Positions 27,019-36,900 of a stretch of DNA of 64,000 bases are shown one piece after another. The DNA is taken from the NCBI GenBank assembly GCA_947490345.1, contig CANLGL010000008.1, positions 51,387-115,386 on the forward strand. The letters are read 5' to 3'. Below the pieces are notes generated by a model. It was not told the DNA's origin. It saw nothing but the letters and a program-made list of their open reading frames with translations, and made no database searches. Source of the DNA: Deltaproteobacteria bacterium (lineage in GTDB: Bacteria > Myxococcota_A > UBA796 > SXON01). Position numbers and translations under genes: made by a program. Position 1 is the stretch's first letter. The number at the start of each line of letters is the position of its first letter.

Positions 27019-27597
27019 ATGTACCGTCCGCCCTACACCCGCGCTGACGATCCGGCCGTCGCGCACGAGATCATCGATGGACACCCCTTCGCGACGCTCG
27101 TCTCGGTGGGCCCCGACGGGGAGCCGTTGGCCAGTCACATTCCGGTGCTCAGGCAAGAAGAGCACCTGGTGTTCCATGTGGCCCGTGCCAATCCGCATGC
27201 GGCGCTGGCCGGGGGGCGGGCGTTGGTGATCTTCAACGGGCCCGACGCCTATGTGTCGCCAACCTGGTACGGGAAGCCGGCGGAGCACGTTCCCACCTGG
27301 AACTACGTCGCGGTGCACGTTTGGGGTGGCATTGCGGCCCTGACGGACGAGGAGTCGGCCGCGGCCCTGAACCTCCTGGTGGAGCGCTTCGAGGCGAGCT
27401 GGACCGTGAACGTCGTGCTTCGCGAGCGCCTCTTGGGCGCCATCGCCGGATTTCGATTGGTGCCGGACCGGATCGAAACCAAGTTGAAGCTGTCGCAGAA
27501 TCGCGACGAGCTCGACGCGGTGCGGGTTGCGGAGGTGCTTCGTCGGAACGAGCCAGCGTTGGCGACTTGGATGCGGAGGGTGCTTCAGCGAGGGTGA
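27019..27597 (+). CDS. PaiB-family FMN-binding protein
   Basis: This 192-aa protein matches the PaiB family: it opens MYRPPYTRADD, has ATLVSVGPDGEPLASHIPV, the signature FNGPDAYVSPTWYGK (about 74-88), VPTWNYVAVHVWG and a late KLKLSQNRDE. PaiB members have a split-barrel flavin-binding fold, and in Bacillus repress sporulation and protease genes. The role here is unknown. The ATG lies 5 nt after a TAGGGT hexamer. Confidence 0.9.
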   Translation: MYRPPYTRADDPAVAHEIIDGHPFATLVSVGPDGEPLASHIPVLRQEEHLVFHVARANPHAALAGGRALVIFNGPDAYVSPTWYGKPAEHVPTWNYVAVHVWGGIAALTDEESAAALNLLVERFEASWTVNVVLRERLLGAIAGFRLVPDRIETKLKLSQNRDELDAVRVAEVLRRNEPALATWMRRVLQRG

Positions 27598-27688
27598 TCG
27601 GGGGGCGGGCGGGGCCGTGCCATGTCGCGGCGCTGCTCAGTCCGTGTGCGTGCAGATGCCGGTGTCCGGGCCCCGTGAACGAGCGGCG

Positions 27689-27718
27689 TTGACAAACCGG
27701 AGTGCAACGTACTACCCT
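27689..27718 (+). promoter_or_regulatory. Sigma-70-type promoter TTGACA-18-TACCCT
   Basis: A consensus -35 TTGACA (27689-27694) and TACCCT (27713-27718) are 18 bp apart. The start of transcription should lie near 27725. This pair anchors the reading of TACCCT as a -10 element elsewhere in the window. Confidence 0.7.
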
Positions 27719-27744
27719 CCGGCTCCCCCCCTCCCGAGGCTCAC

Positions 27745-28104
27745 TTGGATCCCAAAGGTACTGTTCGCTCGCCGGTCTCTTCCTGGCTGTTCTGCTTCAT
27801 CCCGCTCTTCAACATCTTCTGGGTGTTCTACTACCAGTACACCAACTACGCCGAGCTCAAGGCCTACCTCAACGACGACGACCTGAGCCCCGCGCTCTCG
27901 ACGTTCGTCTGGCCGTTCCTCACCTGCGGCCTGTACGGTTTCTACGAACCCTTCAAGATGGGCGCGTTGATTCAGCGTGCGCAGGTCAAGGCCGGGATGG
28001 CCGACGCGCCGAACCAGGGCGGCCTGTTCCTGCTCTTCGCGTTCCTCTGCGCGTTCAATCGGTTTAAGTACCAGGAAGAGCTGAACAAGGTCTGGCAGTC
28101 CTGA
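27745..28104 (+). CDS. Small membrane protein (DUF4234-like)
   Basis: The 119-aa product begins at TTG 27745, with GAGG 6 nt upstream. It has a hydrophobic N-terminal segment (SWLFCFIPLFNIFWVFYY), a charged loop (NYAELKAYLNDDDLSPA), and two more hydrophobic stretches (FVWPFLTCGLYGFYEPF, GGLFLLFAFLCAF). The layout resembles DUF4234 proteins. It is followed at once by another small membrane protein. Function unknown. Confidence 0.65.
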   Translation: MDPKGTVRSPVSSWLFCFIPLFNIFWVFYYQYTNYAELKAYLNDDDLSPALSTFVWPFLTCGLYGFYEPFKMGALIQRAQVKAGMADAPNQGGLFLLFAFLCAFNRFKYQEELNKVWQS

Positions 28105-28139
28105 GCGGCCGGCTGGCGGCGCTTGTCGCGGCTGGCCTG

Positions 28140-28502
28140 ATGCTGGTTGTACTTGCCCAGTTCGAGGTACGCCTGTGTCCCGTATGGTGGGCCACGGGCG
28201 TGCCTTGTCCTGGCTGCGGAGTCGTGCGTGCTTGCCTGGCGCTCCTGACGGGTCATCCGGCGGTCGCGTGGGCGCTCAATCCGGTCGCGTTCGCGGTCGT
28301 GCCTGTCGGCGTCCTCGAGGTGGCGTGGATGGTCGCGCCGCGGCTGCCGCGCTGGCGCTACCCTCCCTGGCTGGTGATCGTGGCCGCGCTGGCGTTGCTG
28401 ACGGTCTGGGCCGGGCGCCTCGCAACGGGCACCCATCCCGACGGCATCGATCTGTCCCGCGGGGCCGTGGCCCGCGCCTGGGCATTCTTCGCGTCGGGCT
28501 GA
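28140..28502 (+). CDS. DUF2752-family membrane protein
   Basis: This 120-aa protein has the DUF2752 signature, CPVWWATGVPCPGCGVVRAC (with a CPGCG core), followed by HPAVAWALNPVAFAVV and two more hydrophobic segments. The family is of unknown function and often sits near small membrane proteins. An in-frame CTG at 28101 would extend it back to the preceding gene, so the start is uncertain. Confidence 0.75.
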   Translation: MLVVLAQFEVRLCPVWWATGVPCPGCGVVRACLALLTGHPAVAWALNPVAFAVVPVGVLEVAWMVAPRLPRWRYPPWLVIVAALALLTVWAGRLATGTHPDGIDLSRGAVARAWAFFASG

Positions 28503-28524
28503 GCGTCGTGATTACCTCTCCGCC

Positions 28525-30837
28525 GTGACCGCCCCTCCGGACATCGACGCCCTGCTGCGCGCCCGTTTCGGCCACCCCGAGTACCGCCCTGGGCAGCGTG
28601 AGATCGTGGAGTGGATCGCGACGGGGGGCGACGCGCTGGTGGTGATGCCCACGGGCGCGGGGAAGTCGTTGTGCTACCAGGCGCCGGCGCTGGCGCGGGG
28701 CGGGGTCTGCCTGGTCGTTTCGCCGCTCGTTGCCTTGATGAAGGACCAGGTGGACGGGCTCTTGGCGCGCGGCGTGCGGGCGACGCTCATCAACTCCACC
28801 ATCGATGTCTCGGAGCGCCGGGCCAGGATGGCGGCGGTCCGCAGCGGCGAGATCGAGCTTGTCTACGTCGCGCCGGAACGGTTCACGCCGCGCTTCATCG
28901 ACGAGCTCACGGCCTGCAACGTCCAGCTCTTCGCGATCGACGAGGCGCACTGCCTGAGCCAGTGGGGACACGACTTCCGCCCGGACTACCTGCGCTTGGG
29001 CGAGGTGCGCAAGGCGATGGGTTGCCCGCGGACGGTGGCGCTGACGGCGACTGCCACGCCAGAAGTGCAAGACGACATCCTCAAGGTGCTCGATCTTGCC
29101 GACGCCCGCCGATTCGTGCGTGGTTTCGACCGCCCCAACCTTCGCATCGATCTTTTGGATGCGCGTTCGCCCAAGGAAAAAGACACCCTCGTCGCCGCGT
29201 TGGCCAGCCCGGGGCCGTCGCTGGTGTATTGTGCCACACGCAAGAACGTTGAGCGGGCCTGTGCGTCGATTCCGGGTGCGCAAATGTACCACGCTGGGTT
29301 GGAGACCACCGAACGTCAGGCGGTGCAGGACCGCTTCATGCGGGGAAAAGCCCCCATCGTGGTGGCGACCAATGCGTTCGGCATGGGCATCGACAAGGCC
29401 GACGTGCGCACGGTCGTCCACTACGACATGCCCGGCTCGATCGAGGCCTGGTATCAGGAGATCGGGCGTGCCGGTCGCGACGGCAAGCCAGCGCGTGTCA
29501 CCCTCATCTTCCGAGAAGAGGATCGCCGCATCCACGAATTCTTCATCCACGGGAGCCACCCGCCCGCGGCCTGGGTGCACGTCGTATGGCAACAACTCAA
29601 CGCGCGTTCAGACATCGGCCATGGGCCCAGCCGTGGTCCGGTGCACGTGCCGCTCCAACAGTTGCAGTCGCACCTGCCCGAGGATGCCGACGAGCGGGCC
29701 GCACAGAGCAGCCTGTACGTGCTCCAGCGCGAAGGGATGATCCGTCGATTGGGAACGACCGACCGGCCTGGAGTCGCGAGGCTGCTGAAGGCTTGCAGCG
29801 AGGGAGGCATCCGGGGCGCGGTGTATGGCTGGTTGAGTACACAGCCCGGCGCGGAGAAGGGGGTGTCGGTCGTTGTCGAGCGGCTCGCGGATGGGCTGGG
29901 ACTGGACGTCTCGGAGCTGGTCGCGGGCCTCACCACCTTGCGTGCGCGCGGGGTGATCGAATGGGAGGAGCCGACCCGAGCCGACGGCTTGGAGCTTTTG
30001 CGGCCCGGTGAGCCGTTGGCCTTGACCGAGGAGACCGTCCGCGCGCGCCGCGCTCGTGAGCTCAAAAAGCTTCAGGCGATGGTGGATTTCTCTCGAGCCG
30101 AATGCCGGCGTCGCTACATCCTCGAGTATTTCGGCGAGACCGTCCCCTACGAGCGCTGTGGGAATTGCGACGCCTGCCGCAGCGGCAAGCGCGGCGGAAA
30201 CGCCCCTCGCTCGCTGCGCCCCGACGAGGAGATCATCGTGCGCAAGGTGCTTGCCTGCGTGGCGCGGATGAAGGAGGGCTACACCGGCGCCATGGTCGCG
30301 AAGGTGTTGACCGGGCAGCGCGACGGCGCCTTGTCGGGCTTGGGACTCGATCGGCTGTCGACCTTCGGCATCCTGGCTTCGCTGGGGCAGCGCGAGGCCG
30401 AGGCGGTCATCGCCGAGTTGATTCGGAGCGGTGCGCTGTCGCGAAAAGATGTCACACGTAGCGTACAGGGTCGCGACATACGATACGCGGTGGTCGAAGT
30501 CAGCGCGATCGGGAAGGCGGTGATGACGCAGACGGCGTCTGACTTCAAGATGTGTTTTCCTCTCGCCGAGGCCGAAGTGGCCGCCCCGTTGGTTTCCTCG
30601 CCTCCGCCCGGTGCGGCCGATCTCCTGGCGCATCTGAAGGACGTGCGGATGCGGGTGGCTCGCGCCTCGGACGTGCCGGCGTACATCGTCGCGAGCGACC
30701 GCACGCTTGAGGCCATTGCGGCGTCGCGACCGGTCTCCCGTGGCTCCATGTTGGCGATCCAGGGCATGGGGCCGGAGCGCTTCCGCAAGTACGGCGAGCC
30801 CTTGCTACAGGCGGTGCGCTCGTGGTGCGGGGCCTAG
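28525..30837 (+). CDS. recQ: ATP-dependent DNA helicase RecQ
   Basis: This 770-aa RecQ helicase has motif 0 RFGHPEYRPGQREIV, Walker A MPTGAGKSLCYQAPAL, DEAH-type box FAIDEAHCLSQWGHDFRPDY, motif III LTATATPEVQDDI and the helicase C lobe VVATNAFGMGIDKADVR and YQEIGRAGRDGKPA. Zinc-site Cys are in ECRRRYI and CGNCDACRSG (about 545-553). An HRDC-like end (YIVASDRTLEAIA, IQGMGPERFRKYG) is present. It unwinds 3'-5' DNA in repair and recombination. The GTG start is 6 nt after TACCTC. Confidence 0.95.
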   Translation: MTAPPDIDALLRARFGHPEYRPGQREIVEWIATGGDALVVMPTGAGKSLCYQAPALARGGVCLVVSPLVALMKDQVDGLLARGVRATLINSTIDVSERRARMAAVRSGEIELVYVAPERFTPRFIDELTACNVQLFAIDEAHCLSQWGHDFRPDYLRLGEVRKAMGCPRTVALTATATPEVQDDILKVLDLADARRFVRGFDRPNLRIDLLDARSPKEKDTLVAALASPGPSLVYCATRKNVERACASIPGAQMYHAGLETTERQAVQDRFMRGKAPIVVATNAFGMGIDKADVRTVVHYDMPGSIEAWYQEIGRAGRDGKPARVTLIFREEDRRIHEFFIHGSHPPAAWVHVVWQQLNARSDIGHGPSRGPVHVPLQQLQSHLPEDADERAAQSSLYVLQREGMIRRLGTTDRPGVARLLKACSEGGIRGAVYGWLSTQPGAEKGVSVVVERLADGLGLDVSELVAGLTTLRARGVIEWEEPTRADGLELLRPGEPLALTEETVRARRARELKKLQAMVDFSRAECRRRYILEYFGETVPYERCGNCDACRSGKRGGNAPRSLRPDEEIIVRKVLACVARMKEGYTGAMVAKVLTGQRDGALSGLGLDRLSTFGILASLGQREAEAVIAELIRSGALSRKDVTRSVQGRDIRYAVVEVSAIGKAVMTQTASDFKMCFPLAEAEVAAPLVSSPPPGAADLLAHLKDVRMRVARASDVPAYIVASDRTLEAIAASRPVSRGSMLAIQGMGPERFRKYGEPLLQAVRSWCGA

Positions 30838-30861
30838 GCGCGTTACCCTGTGTCCCCTCCG

Positions 30862-33800
30862 ATGACCCGCGTTCGCAAACCCAACGGCGGCCCCCAAGCC
30901 GGTGACATCGTGGCGCGCTGGCGGCTCTTGGAGCCGCTTGGCGCGGGCGGAATGGCCACGGTTTGGCGTGCGGAGGCGGTGGAGGGCGGCGCCATTGTCG
31001 CGCTGAAGGTCCTGCACCAGACGCGCATCACGACGGAAGAGACGCGTCGGATGCGGCGGGAGTTTCTGACCTTGCAGCGGCTGGATCACCCCCACATTGT
31101 CGGGGTCTTCGACGCCGGTCAGCACGAGGGCTTCCCGTGGATCGCGCTGGCCTACGTGCGCGGAGTGGACCTGGGGCGGGTGCTGGATCGTTGGCAAGCG
31201 CAGGAGCCTGGCGACCGCTTCGCGCAGGCGGAGCGCATCACCCGCGAGCTCTGCGAAGCCCTGGGGTATGTGCACGAGCGCGGCATCGTCCACCGCGATC
31301 TGAAGCCGGCCAACGTGATCATCGACGAGGCCGGCGCGGCTTGGCTCACCGACTTCGGCGTGGTCAAGGACGTTGAGTCGTTCCAGACCAACCTGACCGT
31401 GGCGGGGCGACTGGTGGGCACGGTCGCGTTCATGGCGCCGGAGCAAATCACCGGCGACCCCGTCGATCATCGCTCCGACCTCTACGGGTTGGGCGCGCTT
31501 TTGTACGCGATGCTGACCGGCCGCCGCCCGGTGGTTGCGGACACGATCGCGGGGTACCTCGCGCGCCAGCTCGCCGAGATGCCGAAGTCCCCGATTGAGC
31601 TGAATCCCGGCGTTCCACTTCGCCTCGACCGGCTGTGCATGCGGCTCTTGCAGAAGGACCCTGGGCACCGATTCGCTTCGGCAGCGGATGCGCTTGCCGC
31701 ACTGGACGCACCGGAAGGAACGACAGAGCTGCCGATGCACGGCCGCGACGAGGTGCTCGGGCGCTTCAACGAGCGGCTGGCCACGCTTGCGGCCGGTGTA
31801 GGGGGGGCCGTGGCCATCATCGGTCCGTCGGGAAGCGGCCGCACACGGATGTTGCGGGAAGTGGGTGCCCGGGCCGCGGCTCTGGGCCTTTCGGTGAGCC
31901 CCCCCGCGGCGCCGGATGCGGCGCAGGTCTTGCTCGTCGACAACGCGGAGGCGCTTTCCCTCGCCGAGCAGGGTCGGCTTGGCGATCGGATGGCGACCGC
32001 CCTGACGGAAGCGCCCGCGCTCCTGGTGCTGGCGGTCCCGTTCGCGCTGGCATCCACGCTTCAGGAGCTCACCGACAGCGTTCCGGTCGAGGAGATCGAG
32101 CTCGGCCCGCTGGATCGGGAGGGCGTGCGCTCGTTGTTGCGGGACCGCGGCGCCAGCGGCGGGCTGGGTGCGGCCCTGGCGCGCCGGCTGCATGCGGAGT
32201 TGGGTGGGTGGCCCGGGAAGGTGGTCGATCAGCTCGAAACGCTGGTGAGCGAGGGGTGGCTGAGTCGAACCCCCGATGGCAGCATTCGCGCCGTGCGCTC
32301 GGTGGACCAGATCCGGCTGGAGCCGTTGCCGCTTCCAAGTGGCGAGCGAGAGCTAGCCGTCGCGACCCGCATGCGCTTCAGTCCCGGCACTCGCCGGCTC
32401 CTGGACGCTGCCGCCGTTGTGGCGATGCCCGCCAGTCTCGCGGTGCTCGTGGCCGTCGCCCAGACCGGGGGCGTGGCGCCAACCGGTGACGGCGCGCGCG
32501 AGTTGGAGTCGCTGGTGACCGCGGGGGTGCTCCATGTGCAGACCGAAGGCCTTCAGGAGCTGGTCGATCTTCGTTCGCCGCGCTTCGGTCAGGCGATCCG
32601 CGAGTCGCTGCCGGAGGCCACGCGCCGCGAGTTGCACGCGGGCGCCGCTGCAGCGCTGCGCGAGCGCTACGGCCGAGCTGGCGGCGCTGTCGCCGAGCTG
32701 ATCGCCGTCCATCTCGAGCGCGCCGGTGCGGCGAGCGAGGCCCGTCCACTGTTGGTCTCCGCCGCGCAGGCTGCGCTGCGCCGGCAGGATGCGACCCTGG
32801 CACGAGCGCTCGCGGAACGCGCCGTCGCCCTCGAGGCTGCCGGTGGGTTTTCTGACGCCGGGGAGGAGGCCCGCGTGGCCCGGCAGGCGCGGACGGTGAT
32901 CGGCGATGCCCACCGCCACCGGGGCCACGCCCGCCGCGCGCTCGAGGCGTGGGCCGGGGCCCTTTCGTTCGGGGGCGCATCCGACGCGGAGCGGGCCCGC
33001 CTGCTGGTGAGCTGTGCGCTGGTCGGCATCGACCTTGGCGACGTGGCTGCGGCGACGCCCGACCTGCTCTCGGGGTTGGCGCGGCTGCCTCAGGGCGATG
33101 CGGCTTGGGTGGAGGCGGCGCACGCGGCCGCGGAACTTTCGCTCGGGGCTGGGGATCGCGCTGGGGCGGTCTCCCGCTGGCACGCCGTCGCGGCCTACGC
33201 TTCAGAGACGCGCCACGGACTTGCGGGCATCCTCGCCGATCTGGGTCTGTTGCTGGTTCAGGCGCCGCCCGGCGCCCACGCCCTCGGCGGCTGGACCGCA
33301 TTGTTCGAGCGAGCGCGTCGGCTGGGCCGCCCGGGGCCGCTGGTCATGGTTGGCGTGCAGCTCGGCCGCGTGGCGCTCGACGTCGGGGATGAGGCGCGCG
33401 TGGCCAGCCTTGCCCAGGAGCTTGGCGAGCTGGGTGAGCGCCATGAGTGGTCGAACGTGGCGGCGCTGGGCAACGCCCTCACTGCGGCGGTGCTTGCGGT
33501 TCAGGGTGACCTGGATGGGGCTGCCGGCGCCGCGAAGGAGGCACTCGCGCCGCTTTTTCTGGACGAGGTGCGGCACGGGGCGGAGGTCGGCTTCGCGGTC
33601 CGCGCGCTGGCGCGGAGCGAGGATTCTGCGGAGGCGGCGGTGTGGCTTTCGGCGGGGGGGGTGCGGCCGGCGCCGCCTTTCGATGTCGAGGGCCTGCGAC
33701 TGTCGCTCATCGGCCTGGCAACGATGCGTGGTCGGCCGGCTGAGGCGTTGGCGGCGGCGCGCGCCGCGCTTGGGCGCAAACATCCGTCGGCGGCGGCGGG

Positions 33801-33951
33801 GGCCCGGGTTCGCATCGACGCGGCCCGTGTGCTGCAGATGGTCGGATGCCATCAGGAAGCGGCGGCGGCCCGCGCTGGGCTCGCTCAATCCTTGGCGGCG
33901 TCTGGCTGGCATGGGCTGGCGAACGAAGCGGCCGACCCGCGGATCAGATAG
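30862..33951 (+). CDS. Ser/Thr protein kinase with ATPase-like and TPR regions (kinase 1 of 3)
   Basis: This 1029-aa protein has an intact kinase domain (about 18-280): LGAGGMATVW, ALKVLHQ, IVHRDLKPANVII, LTDFGVV and MAPEQITG. A STAND/AAA-like ATPase follows, with IIGPSGSGRTRML (about 320), where the Walker A Lys is Arg, and VLLVDNAEAL. The last 450 residues are TPR-like helices. It is probably a cytosolic signalling scaffold whose activity depends on partner binding. A TACCCT hexamer sits 12 nt before the ATG; an in-frame GTG at 30850 overlaps the promoter. Two paralogues follow directly. Confidence 0.87.
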   Translation: MTRVRKPNGGPQAGDIVARWRLLEPLGAGGMATVWRAEAVEGGAIVALKVLHQTRITTEETRRMRREFLTLQRLDHPHIVGVFDAGQHEGFPWIALAYVRGVDLGRVLDRWQAQEPGDRFAQAERITRELCEALGYVHERGIVHRDLKPANVIIDEAGAAWLTDFGVVKDVESFQTNLTVAGRLVGTVAFMAPEQITGDPVDHRSDLYGLGALLYAMLTGRRPVVADTIAGYLARQLAEMPKSPIELNPGVPLRLDRLCMRLLQKDPGHRFASAADALAALDAPEGTTELPMHGRDEVLGRFNERLATLAAGVGGAVAIIGPSGSGRTRMLREVGARAAALGLSVSPPAAPDAAQVLLVDNAEALSLAEQGRLGDRMATALTEAPALLVLAVPFALASTLQELTDSVPVEEIELGPLDREGVRSLLRDRGASGGLGAALARRLHAELGGWPGKVVDQLETLVSEGWLSRTPDGSIRAVRSVDQIRLEPLPLPSGERELAVATRMRFSPGTRRLLDAAAVVAMPASLAVLVAVAQTGGVAPTGDGARELESLVTAGVLHVQTEGLQELVDLRSPRFGQAIRESLPEATRRELHAGAAAALRERYGRAGGAVAELIAVHLERAGAASEARPLLVSAAQAALRRQDATLARALAERAVALEAAGGFSDAGEEARVARQARTVIGDAHRHRGHARRALEAWAGALSFGGASDAERARLLVSCALVGIDLGDVAAATPDLLSGLARLPQGDAAWVEAAHAAAELSLGAGDRAGAVSRWHAVAAYASETRHGLAGILADLGLLLVQAPPGAHALGGWTALFERARRLGRPGPLVMVGVQLGRVALDVGDEARVASLAQELGELGERHEWSNVAALGNALTAAVLAVQGDLDGAAGAAKEALAPLFLDEVRHGAEVGFAVRALARSEDSAEAAVWLSAGGVRPAPPFDVEGLRLSLIGLATMRGRPAEALAAARAALGRKHPSAAAGARVRIDAARVLQMVGCHQEAAAARAGLAQSLAASGWHGLANEAADPRIR

Positions 33952-33976
33952 GCAGCCCGGGGCGGAAGCGCGGGCA

Positions 33977-36900
33977 ATGGCCGAATCTACGTCAGAGCCG
34001 ATCGACCTGCCCCTCGAAGTGGGCGGGCTGGTGATCCAGCCGGGTGACCGGATCGGGCAGTACGTGTACCGCCGGGTGGTGGGGCGCGGCGGGATGGCGC
34101 ACGTCGCGCTGGCGTCCGATCCCGACGGACAGGATGTCGCCCTGAAGATCCTGAAGACTGGGCGGGTCGGTACCGGACTTCAGCGCTTTCGTCGTGAGTT
34201 TCGCGCGTTGGCAAGACTGCGCCACCCCAACGTGATCCGGGTGGACGCCTACGGGGACATCCACGGTCATCCGTACATTGCAATGGAGTACATCGAGGGT
34301 ACGGATCTCCATGGCCTGATCCATCAGCTCCGAAAACTGCCGGAGGAAGAACGCTGGACACGGTGCGACGAGGTGCTCACCGATGTCGCACGCGCCCTGG
34401 TCTACATCCACTCGCAAGGGCTCGTACACCGTGACTTGAAGCCGTCCAACGTGCTGATCGACGCCCGCGGGCGCTGCAAGCTCACCGACTTCGGCATCGT
34501 GAAGGACCTCGACCCCGAGCACGATACCCAGGCTTCCACGACGCTGGTGGGCACCTGGGCGTACGCTTCGCCCGAGCAGGTCAGCGGCGGCGCCGTCGAC
34601 CACCGGAGCGACCTGTTCAGCCTCGGCGTCATCCTCTTCGCGATGCTCACCGGACGTCGCCCATTCCTGGCCAAGGACCTGGGTGGATACATCGAGCTCC
34701 ACCGGACGCTCAGCACGCCCGCCCCATCCGAGGTGGACCCTGGCGTGCCTCCGCACCTCGACGAGATGTGTCGGCGCCTCCTGGCGAAGGAACCGCAGCG
34801 GCGGCCTCAGGGCGCGCATGAGTTGCTCTACCGGCTGGAGGTGCGTGCGGTGTCTGGGGCGGACGTGCCCGCCCCCGCCGGCCTCGCGCTCGTCGGCCGT
34901 GAGGCGCTTTCCGATCGCCTCCGCGATGCGGTTGCCGCGCTCACCCGCAACCAAGGCGGCGTCGTGCTTTTGGAGGGCGAAGGCGGCAGCGGGCGCAGCC
35001 GGCTTTTGGACGTCGCGCGCACGGCGGCCAGCGGTCTGGGACTTCCGGTGCACGCGGTCGGGGTCACCCGCCCGGACGGTCCGATCGGCGTGCTGCTGCG
35101 GCTGGTAGAGGCCCTTGCGCCGGACGTTTCCGGTGGCGCTGCGCCGGCGCTCTTGACGGCTGCGCAGCGGGCCTCCGAGGCCGCGGGTGGCACCGCGCGC
35201 GCCGACCTCTACGCGCGGCTGATCGAAACGGTGCAGACACGCGCCCGCCGGCAGCCCCAGGTGATCCTGGTGGACGACGTCCACGAGGCCCTGCTGCCCG
35301 CGGTCGACGGGCTGCTCGCGTTGGTTCGGGCGCTGGCAGGCGAGCCGGTGCTTTTCGTCTTCGTTCTGGATGTGGACGTCCGCACCCCGCGGCTCAACGC
35401 GCTCCGCGCCCTGGGCACCAGCCTCGCCGTCACGCCGCTGGACGAGGCCGGGGCGATCGCGCTTGCGGCGGCGCTTTTGGGGCCGGGCAAGACCCCAGCC
35501 GCCGTCGGGACACGATTGCACGCCGAGACCGGCGGGAACCCGGGCGCCTTGGTCGATTGGCTCCGAGAGCTCGTCGCCACCGGCATCGTGGTCAAGAGTG
35601 GGCGGGGTCATCGGCTGGGCGTGGATCCGGAGGAGATCGCCCGCGGCCACCTGGACGTGCCCGCAAGTGTCCTTGACCGCGTGCGCCAGCGACTGGACGC
35701 CTTGGACCTCGCGGATCGGAACTTTGCCGAGGCGCTGGCGGTCTATGGTCACGAGGTCGAGCTCGACGTGATGCTCACCGTGCTCGGCGTGGACGAAGAG
35801 TCGGTCCAGGACGTGGTGATGCGCCTCGATCAGGACGGGATCGTCCGCAGCCGCAGGGCGGGTCCGCATCAGTTCGTGTCCCTCGTCCGTCCGCTCGACC
35901 GCACCGCGTTGTACCGCGGCTTGGATCCCGAGCGTCGTTCCCGGTTGCACGCGGCGTTCGCCTCGACCTTGGAGTCCAGCTTCGGCGCCACCGTGACGAG
36001 CCTGGAACGGGTCGGCGCGCATTGGGCGCGGGCCGGCCAGCCGGGGCGTGGGTGGCGGCTCGTGGTCGAAGGCGCGCGGACGATGCGCGAGCGGGGGCAC
36101 AACGCCGAGGCCTGGGAGCTCAGTGAGCGTGCTGGGGAGTACGAGGACACTGCGCGCGTCGACATGTCGCCTGCCGAGTTCGCCACGGTGAAGCAGGTCG
36201 ATCTGCTGGTTCGCTCCGATGTCTTCTACATGCGTGGGAAGTGGCCGGGCGCCCGCGACGCGCTAGAGACCGCGGCCATCCTTGCCGAGGGTGTCAATGA
36301 TGAGCGGGGTGCGCTCAGGGCCCGCATGCGTCTGGCGCGCGTCCTGCGCACGTCCGGCCAGGTCGATGCCGCCGACCAGTTGGTCATGCAGCATCTGCCG
36401 CGGGCGCGTGAGCTCGGGGAGCGCGGTGCGGTGGCGGAAGGGCTCCTGGCGCGGGCGCATGTGGCGTGGGCGCGGGGGGACATCGACAAGGTCGAGCAGT
36501 ACGCCCAGGAAGGCTTGGTCCAGGCGGGAACCGCCCACCCGCGGGCGCGGGCGGATCTGCTCCTCGCCGCAGCGGCGGTCCAGGCGTCGCGAGGTCAGCT
36601 TGCCAGCGCGGCCAGCGGCCTCAACGAAGCCCAGACGCTGTATGCGGACCTCCGGATGCACGGCATGCGATCGGCGGCGCTCGCCAATCTGGCCGAGGTC
36701 GAGCTAGGCCAGGGCGACCCGGTAGCCGCCTGGGAGCACGGCGCTGACGCGCTTTCAGAGATGGAGGCGGAGGGTGCCGGGGCGGATGGGGCCCCGAGTG
36801 CGGGCGCCCACATGATCCGGGGCCTCGCCGCGTTGGAGCTCGGGGCGTGGAATGAAGCGCGGGCCGAGTTGGAGATCGCCCGCGGTCGAGCCGAGGCCCT

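Noticed and set aside
28193..28208. GG-N10-GC spacing on the minus strand within the DUF2752 gene
   Set aside because: The -12 part reads GTGGC, not TTGC, and it lies in coding sequence. Similar chance matches at about 4981, 9601, 20907 and 61181 were dropped for the same reason.
33014..33976. Upstream extension of the second kinase frame
   Set aside because: It is an Arg-rich shadow of the first kinase's TPR region; the kinase homology begins after the ATG at 33977.
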